16,465 nt of DNA, taken from contig JAGGUB010000047.1 of the NCBI GenBank assembly GCA_021158725.1, positions 1-16,465 on the forward strand. The letters are read 5' to 3'. The notes beneath the pieces were generated by a model. The model was not told the DNA's origin. It was given only the letters and a program-made list of their open reading frames with translations, and did no database searches. Source of the DNA: Caldifarciminota bacterium. GTDB taxonomy: Bacteria > Hydrothermota > UBA3073 > NMUJ01. A program made the position numbers and the translations under genes. Below are positions 12,513 through 16,465 of this stretch, one piece after another (the first letter of the stretch is position 1; each line of letters starts with the position of its first letter).

Positions 12513-15050
12513 CTACCTGTGTGGTTCGTTGATCTCTTCAACCGGTTTCTGTGGTGGCTGCTTCATCAACTCGTAACGACGGCTACCTGCAGCTGTACGG
12601 AAGTGAAACTTATAGCTGATGCCTATCTCCTCGAGTTGCTTCATCGTCGTAGCAAGGAATTCGTCATCAAGTGACCTACCCACAAGTGCACCGGTTTTTT
12701 GTTGCTCAACCGGCATCAATGCACGGATTATTTCGGCTGACTGATCTTTGCGTTCACCGGTTACTATCCAGTAAACTTTGGTACCGGGTTTGCCACCTAT
12801 CACGAACTGGTTGTTATGCACCTCCTCTACCACATACACGTCAGATGTACCAACACCTGTAAGTTGTATCATCGGATTTCTGTTAAGTGCATCAAAGTAT
12901 TCAGGTAAATGTACCGTTGTACGCCGGTTAGCCCCTATGACTGCAACACCACGATATATGAGCACCATCTCAGGTGACTCAACAAAGTAGTGATTAAGTA
13001 TCTTGTTGTCTGGGTCCAATGGATGGTCGATGGTGAACCCCCCACCTGTTTTTGATATATTTCCACAACGTAGCTGACCGGATGCAGTCGCTGTTTGACC
13101 GTTGAATGCCACTGAGTTACTGTAACTTGATGGTACAACTGAGTGGTAGCCACCTGCTATCGAATAACTGCCAGCCGCTGTATCAGCATAACCACCAATG
13201 ACTGTCGCAGCATAACCACTTGCAGTGTTACTCTCGCCACCACCTACTGTCGCAGCGTAACCACTTGCAGTGTTATAATACCCACCTCCTACTGTCGCAT
13301 ACGTGGTGTCCGCAGTGTTACCATACCCACCAGCTACTGTCGCACTCAGGCCACTTGCAGTGTTACCATACCCACCACCTACTGTTGCATGCGAGCCACT
13401 TGCAGTGTTAATCCAGCCACCACCTACTGTCGCATCCGAGCCACTTGCAGTGTTACCATACCCACCACTTACTGTCGCATAGTAGGAGCTTGCAGTGTTA
13501 TAATACCCACCTCCTACTGTCGCACGCACGCTACTTGCAGTGTTATTCAAGCCACCAGCTACTGTCGCATGCGAGTTACTTGCAATGTTACTCTCGCCAC
13601 CAGCTACTGTCGCTCTCGAGCCACTTGCAGTGTTGTACAGGCCACCACCTACTGTACAATAATACCGGTTACTTCCAGCTGTACCTGTTGTACATGCTAC
13701 ACCTAAGTTCACATGTGTATTAGCGTAATTGCCGTAAAGTACCGCACCTTTACGTGCAATACCGTAATAACCGTATGTACGCAGATAGTTAGCAGGTGAT
13801 GTCTCCCGCACCCAGTCATTATCCGGTGCATAACCTGCCGTATCTGCATAGTTAGCTTGCGGTACCTCACCAGCTACGTTCGTACCTGCCACGTAGTTTG
13901 CTGTATCTGCAACGTTAGCTTTCGGGTACTCAACCCCCCACGTGTTGTTATTCCACCTCCATGCATTTGCTGCTACACCCGCAGAATCTACATAGTTGAC
14001 ATCCGCACTCAATGCATAGCCAGCCGTATCCGCATAGTTAGCTGTATCGGCAACGTTAGCCTTCGGGTACTCAACACCCCACATGTTGTTGTCCCACTTC
14101 CATGCATTTACCGCCACACCGGCAGAATCTACATAGTTGACATCTGCACTCAATGCATAACCAGCCGTATCTGCATATGTTGCTGTATCCGCAACGTTAG
14201 CCTTCGGGTACTCAACACCCCATATGTTGTTGTTCCACCTCCACGCATTTGCTGCCACATCTGCAGAATCTACATAGTTGACATCCGTACTCAATGCATA
14301 ACCAGCCGTATCCGCATAGTTAGCTGTATCTGCAACGTTAGCTTTCGGATATTCAACACCCCACATGTTGTTGTTCCACCTCCACGCATTTGTCGCTACA
14401 TCGGCAGAATCTACGTAGTTGACATCCGTACTCAATGCATAGCCAGCCGTATCTGCATAGTTCGCTGTATCCGCAACATTTGCCTTCGGGTACTCAACAC
14501 CCCACATGTTGTTGTTCCACCTCCACGCATTCGCCGCCACACCAGCAGAATCTACATATTCTACATAACCAGCAGTATCTGCATATATAGCATGACCGGC
14601 AACATCTGCCGATTGTGCACTCTCCGCATGTATGGCATAACCTACTGATACAAGCTTCTGTCGAGGTGATAGCACCTCACCAGCTATACTGATCTCAAGC
14701 CACAACGGTGCACCTGTAAATATCTCTGCAGGTATAGGATTGCTGCTACCCAGTATCACGTTGAACACACCATGGCTAACCTGTACTTCATGCGTCTCAC
14801 TCCACAGGCTATTACCACCCGTCTCTACATCGTATATCTTGTATACCATCGTGAACGTACCTGTAACACCTGTTGTATCATCAGCCGTGCCGAGCCATCC
14901 CTGATAGTTAATCTCATGTGGTACACCTTTGACCTTCATCAACCTGAACCGCTCCACAGGTTCCAGAGCATCTGAGCGTATCGATTTACCTATAGCGGAA
15001 CCACTGATGACTAAAATTATAATTATCCCTATTTTATAAATATGTCTCAT
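12513..15050 (-). CDS. Large secreted repeat protein, tail-fibre/YadA-head-like
   Basis: 845 residues from the ATG at 15050, chosen because AAGGAGG (plus 15056-15062) sits 5 nt upstream; an upstream ATG at 15074 lacks a site. Order: signal peptide (MRHIYKIGIIIILVISGSAIG); a beta domain with INYQGWLG, YKIYDVETGGNSLWSE, GVFNVILGSSNPIP and LSPRQKLVSVGYA, as in many fibre-like proteins; short ADTAxYAD heptad-like runs; five 47-residue repeats with NAWRWNNNMWGVEYPKANVA; about eleven 15-residue repeats of the form ATVGGGYxNTASGxx, resembling the beta-roll heads of trimeric adhesins; then a C-terminal block with IDHPLDPDNKILNHYFVESP and VYVVEEVHNNQFVIGGKPG seen at the ends of such proteins. No YadA-type membrane anchor or sorting domain of its own is seen, so its attachment is unknown. 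Ligand unknown. Confidence 0.8.
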   Translation of the reverse strand: MRHIYKIGIIIILVISGSAIGKSIRSDALEPVERFRLMKVKGVPHEINYQGWLGTADDTTGVTGTFTMVYKIYDVETGGNSLWSETHEVQVSHGVFNVILGSSNPIPAEIFTGAPLWLEISIAGEVLSPRQKLVSVGYAIHAESAQSADVAGHAIYADTAGYVEYVDSAGVAANAWRWNNNMWGVEYPKANVADTANYADTAGYALSTDVNYVDSADVATNAWRWNNNMWGVEYPKANVADTANYADTAGYALSTDVNYVDSADVAANAWRWNNNIWGVEYPKANVADTATYADTAGYALSADVNYVDSAGVAVNAWKWDNNMWGVEYPKANVADTANYADTAGYALSADVNYVDSAGVAANAWRWNNNTWGVEYPKANVADTANYVAGTNVAGEVPQANYADTAGYAPDNDWVRETSPANYLRTYGYYGIARKGAVLYGNYANTHVNLGVACTTGTAGSNRYYCTVGGGLYNTASGSRATVAGGESNIASNSHATVAGGLNNTASSVRATVGGGYYNTASSYYATVSGGYGNTASGSDATVGGGWINTASGSHATVGGGYGNTASGLSATVAGGYGNTADTTYATVGGGYYNTASGYAATVGGGESNTASGYAATVIGGYADTAAGSYSIAGGYHSVVPSSYSNSVAFNGQTATASGQLRCGNISKTGGGFTIDHPLDPDNKILNHYFVESPEMVLIYRGVAVIGANRRTTVHLPEYFDALNRNPMIQLTGVGTSDVYVVEEVHNNQFVIGGKPGTKVYWIVTGERKDQSAEIIRALMPVEQQKTGALVGRSLDDEFLATTMKQLEEIGISYKFHFRTAAGSRRYELMKQPPQKPVEEINEPHR
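13168..13671 (-). repeat. About eleven 45-bp (15-residue) coding repeats
   Basis: A recurring unit around CTACTGTCGCA...CACTTGCAGTGTTA (plus-strand view) encodes ATVGGGYxNTASGxx on the minus strand. Copies differ mainly in the two variable residues after the Ser-Gly and at the ring residue before Asn. The unit contains the NTAS and ATVxGG cores characteristic of solenoid head repeats. Confidence 0.85.
13899..14565 (-). repeat. Five 141-bp (47-residue) tandem coding repeats
   Basis: The anchor GCAGAATCTA (or its one-base variants) recurs at 13981, 14122, 14263, 14404 and 14545, an exact 141-bp period. Each unit encodes one NAWxWxNNxWGVEYPKANVADTA block plus a YADTAGYALSxDVNYVDSAxVA linker; the last unit's linker diverges. 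Differences between copies are mostly at third codon positions. Confidence 0.92.
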
Positions 15051-15254
15051 TTTTACCTCCTTAATGAAGGTCAAAAATACGGTTAATCAGTTACATATAC
15101 ATAATCTCCCCACATGCACTACGTACGTAGCACATATGGGGTTATATAATGAATTTTAGCTTCCCCTCTTTCAAAAACAAACACCCCATTTTTAATTTCA
15201 CAGTATATACTAATCACCCTAAGCTATCTGTCAACTTTAAATCTCAACTACGGA
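15051..15254 (-). promoter_or_regulatory. Promoter and leader region of the repeat-protein operon
   Basis: Two candidate minus-strand promoters: TTGACA (plus 15229-15234), 16-bp spacer, TAGTAT (15207-15212), and TTGAAA (15169-15174), 17-bp spacer, CATTAT (15146-15151). The second would begin the message at or just inside the hairpin at 15108-15141. No terminator for the upstream buk gene is visible. Nothing else coding is seen in these 204 bases. Confidence 0.45.
15108..15141 (-). promoter_or_regulatory. 34-nt leader hairpin, fully paired only as minus-strand RNA
   Basis: The two 17-nt halves are inverted repeats around the palindrome CTACGTACGTAG. On the plus strand three positions mismatch (C-A, C-A, A-C). 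In RNA of the minus strand, the sense of the repeat-protein operon, the same three positions are U-G, U-G and G-U wobbles, so the stem is complete apart from the tight turn. It lies in the leader about 58 nt before the start codon and has no following U-run. Confidence 0.6.
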
Positions 15255-16313
15255 TCAGTACTCGAGGATGGGTTCCTCACCACGTAACGCCCGCAGTGCA
15301 GCGCTGGCGAGTGCAGATATTTCGTCTTCACCGGGGTAGACCTCAACCGGTGCAATAAACTTCACCCGCTGTATGATCCAGTTAACGAGCCGTTCACAGC
15401 GTGCACCACCACCTGTAAGTACGATACGGTCTACATCACCATACAGTACCGTAGACATTGCACCTATCTCCTTAGCTATCTGATACGCCATCGCCTCAAG
15501 TATCAACCGCGCATAATCGTCACCCGCCTCTATGCGACGGTCGACCTCACGCAGGTCGTTGGTCCCCAGATACGCCATCAACCCGCCATTACCTACCAAC
15601 CTACGTCTAAGCCATTCGTACGAGTATTTACCTGAAAAGCATAGCTTAACGAGCGTAGTTACGGGGAGCCCACCACTACGTTCGGGTGAGAACGGCCCCT
15701 CTTCTACTGCATTGTTGGTGTCTACGATTTTACCCTTCTTCAACGGGCACACGGATATGCCGCCACCTATATGGGTGACGACGAGGTTGAGTTCATCCAG
15801 CTTCTTACCCAGCTTAGCTGCTACCTTACGGGCGACTGCTTTGATGTTAAGCGTATGTTGTAGCGCTTGACGTTCGATCTCCGGTATCCCTGATATGCGG
15901 GCGAGTGGCTCAAACTCATCCACGGAAATTGGATCAGCAACCATCGGTATACCGCCAAACTTTTGTGTCAACTCATACGCAATAAGTGGACCAACCAGCG
16001 ATATATGTTCAGCACGTACCCTACCCTCACGTATATCGGTGAGCATGCTTTCATTTATCCTATATACACCGCTTTTGAGTGGCTTAAGTGGGCCACCTCG
16101 GCTGATGGCTGCATCCAGCTTCGTAATACCTGTGGATTGCATGAACTCCAATACCACATTTTTACGCATAGCGAGCTGCTCGATAGCACGTGAGTACTTG
16201 GATAACTCCTCAGCAGGATGTGTGATACTGGTCTCACGTACCTTACGATCGTCTTCGTAATATGCTACCTTTGTGGATGTGGAACCTGGATTTATCACAA
16301 ATATCCTGTACAT
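15255..16313 (-). CDS. buk: Butyrate kinase
   Basis: An acetokinase-family enzyme of 352 residues that interconverts butyryl phosphate plus ADP and butyrate plus ATP; branched-chain acyl kinases are close relatives and cannot be excluded. The phosphate-binding start VINPGSTSTKVAYYED (about 6-21), AAISRGGPLKPLKSGVYRIN, ADPISVDEFEPLARISGIPEIER, VVTHIGGGISVCPLKKGKIVDTNNAV, EEGPFSPERSGGLP and IVLTGGGARCERLV are all diagnostic. The frame stays open upstream through the tRNA, but ATG 16313 gives the family N terminus. There is no ribosome binding site; the 3' end of tRNA-Lys is only 15 nt away. No phosphotransbutyrylase gene is in the window. A ruined copy of its 3' end lies at 11815-11942. Confidence 0.94.
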   Translation of the reverse strand: MYRIFVINPGSTSTKVAYYEDDRKVRETSITHPAEELSKYSRAIEQLAMRKNVVLEFMQSTGITKLDAAISRGGPLKPLKSGVYRINESMLTDIREGRVRAEHISLVGPLIAYELTQKFGGIPMVADPISVDEFEPLARISGIPEIERQALQHTLNIKAVARKVAAKLGKKLDELNLVVTHIGGGISVCPLKKGKIVDTNNAVEEGPFSPERSGGLPVTTLVKLCFSGKYSYEWLRRRLVGNGGLMAYLGTNDLREVDRRIEAGDDYARLILEAMAYQIAKEIGAMSTVLYGDVDRIVLTGGGARCERLVNWIIQRVKFIAPVEVYPGEDEISALASAALRALRGEEPILEY

Positions 16314-16328
16314 CACATAAAAGAATAA

Positions 16329-16401
16329 TGAGCCGCGTGGGACTCGAACCCCCAACCCGCGGATTAAGAGTCCGCTGCTCTACCTCTTGAGCTAGCGGCG
16401 C
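16329..16401 (-). tRNA. tRNA-Lys (anticodon CTT), with two stem mismatches
   Basis: A 73-nt cloverleaf: acceptor GCGCCGC/GCGGCTC, D arm GCTC/GAGC with loop AAGAGGTA, anticodon stem GCGGA/TCCGC around loop CTCTTAA (anticodon CTT), 5-nt variable loop, T arm GGGGG/CCCAC around TTCGAGT, discriminator A. CCA is not encoded. The acceptor pair 2:71 is C-U and the T-stem pair 50:64 is G-A; all other pairs are standard. It is followed after 15 nt by the buk start codon and is probably on the same transcript. Confidence 0.85.
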
Positions 16402-16407
16402 TTATTT

Positions 16408-16437
16408 ATAAATATGGGTTTATATGCGATAAGTCAA
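16408..16437 (-). promoter_or_regulatory. Promoter of tRNA-Lys / buk
   Basis: On the minus strand TTGACT (plus 16432-16437), 17-bp spacer, TATTTA (plus 16409-16414). The expected start falls at or within a base or two of the mature tRNA 5' end, so the precursor would have almost no 5' leader. A shortened relative of this region is at 11943-11961, where the spacing is destroyed. Confidence 0.55.
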
Positions 16438-16465
16438 TAACCACTCGCGATGGATGTTGATTCTG

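Noticed and set aside
13168..14565. Periodic repeats considered as a CRISPR array
   Set aside because: The 45-bp and 141-bp units are contiguous, lack unique spacers and stay in one open frame with protein-level conservation.
13143..14648. Long plus-strand open frames (13143-13706 and 13857-14648) opposite the repeat protein
   Set aside because: Their repeats are only the mirror of the minus-strand coding repeats; they have no ribosome binding site or signal sequence, and the synonymous pattern supports the minus-strand reading.
15108..15141. Intrinsic terminator for buk or a plus-strand transcript
   Set aside because: No U-run follows on the minus strand, pairing is imperfect on the plus strand, and the position suits a leader of the downstream gene.
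16314..16355. Upstream start of butyrate kinase inside the tRNA
   Set aside because: The open frame into the tRNA is incidental; the conserved N terminus begins at 16313.
11815..16401. Mobile genomic island integrated at tRNA-Lys
   Set aside because: The flanking repeats fit a duplication and no integrase, excision gene or clean attachment-site repeat of the tRNA 3' end is present, so I claim only a duplication remnant.

Overview
The window looks like a compact, gene-dense chromosome segment of an uncultivated double-membraned bacterium, most likely from the FCB side of the tree (Bacteroidota/Fibrobacterota/WOR-3-like lineages). This is inferred from three secreted proteins with type-IX-secretion-style C-terminal sorting domains, an ExbB/ExbD/ExbD/TonB set, DXP-type vitamin B6 synthesis (PdxJ), two-subunit glycyl-tRNA synthetase, and many genes joined by ATGA-type overlaps. 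No phylum can be fixed from the sequence alone. No insertion sequence, integrase, CRISPR array or rRNA was seen. No stretch above 300 bases lacks a gene; the longest gaps are 15051-15254 and 11815-12000, and both hold structure.

Layout. (1) 1-1219, minus: rpsT (S20), a small multidrug-export family membrane protein, and the 5' half of glyQ cut by the window edge. (2) 1326-3540, plus: panD, a membrane-anchored LytR_C protein, rsfS (apparently with an ATT start) and ribD, all overlapping. (3) 3521-8618, minus: seven coupled genes, pdxJ, a beta-propeller-like protein, folC, exbB, exbD, exbD and tonB. ribD and tonB overlap tail to tail. (4) 8724-11814, plus: two tandem paralogous secreted proteins with C-terminal sorting domains, divergent from pdxJ across a short region with a perfect palindrome. 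(5) 11815-12000: a decayed copy of the 3' end of butyrate kinase plus a copy of the sequence found upstream of the tRNA at the right edge. (6) 12001-15050, minus: a large repeat-built secreted protein (five 141-bp repeats and about eleven 45-bp repeats) followed by a small sorting-domain protein. (7) 15255-16401, minus: butyrate kinase directly behind a tRNA-Lys(CTT).

The metabolic genes cover B vitamins and cofactors (pantothenate, riboflavin, pyridoxal phosphate, folate). The ExbBD/TonB genes would power outer-membrane uptake. The 8.7-15 kb region is surface or secreted material.

The most interesting signals are the flanking of the repeat-protein module by a ruined and an intact copy of the tRNA-Lys/butyrate kinase locus; a 34-nt leader hairpin that pairs fully only as RNA of the coding strand; an apparent ATT start for rsfS; and a tRNA-Lys with two stem mismatches sitting 15 nt before the buk start codon.
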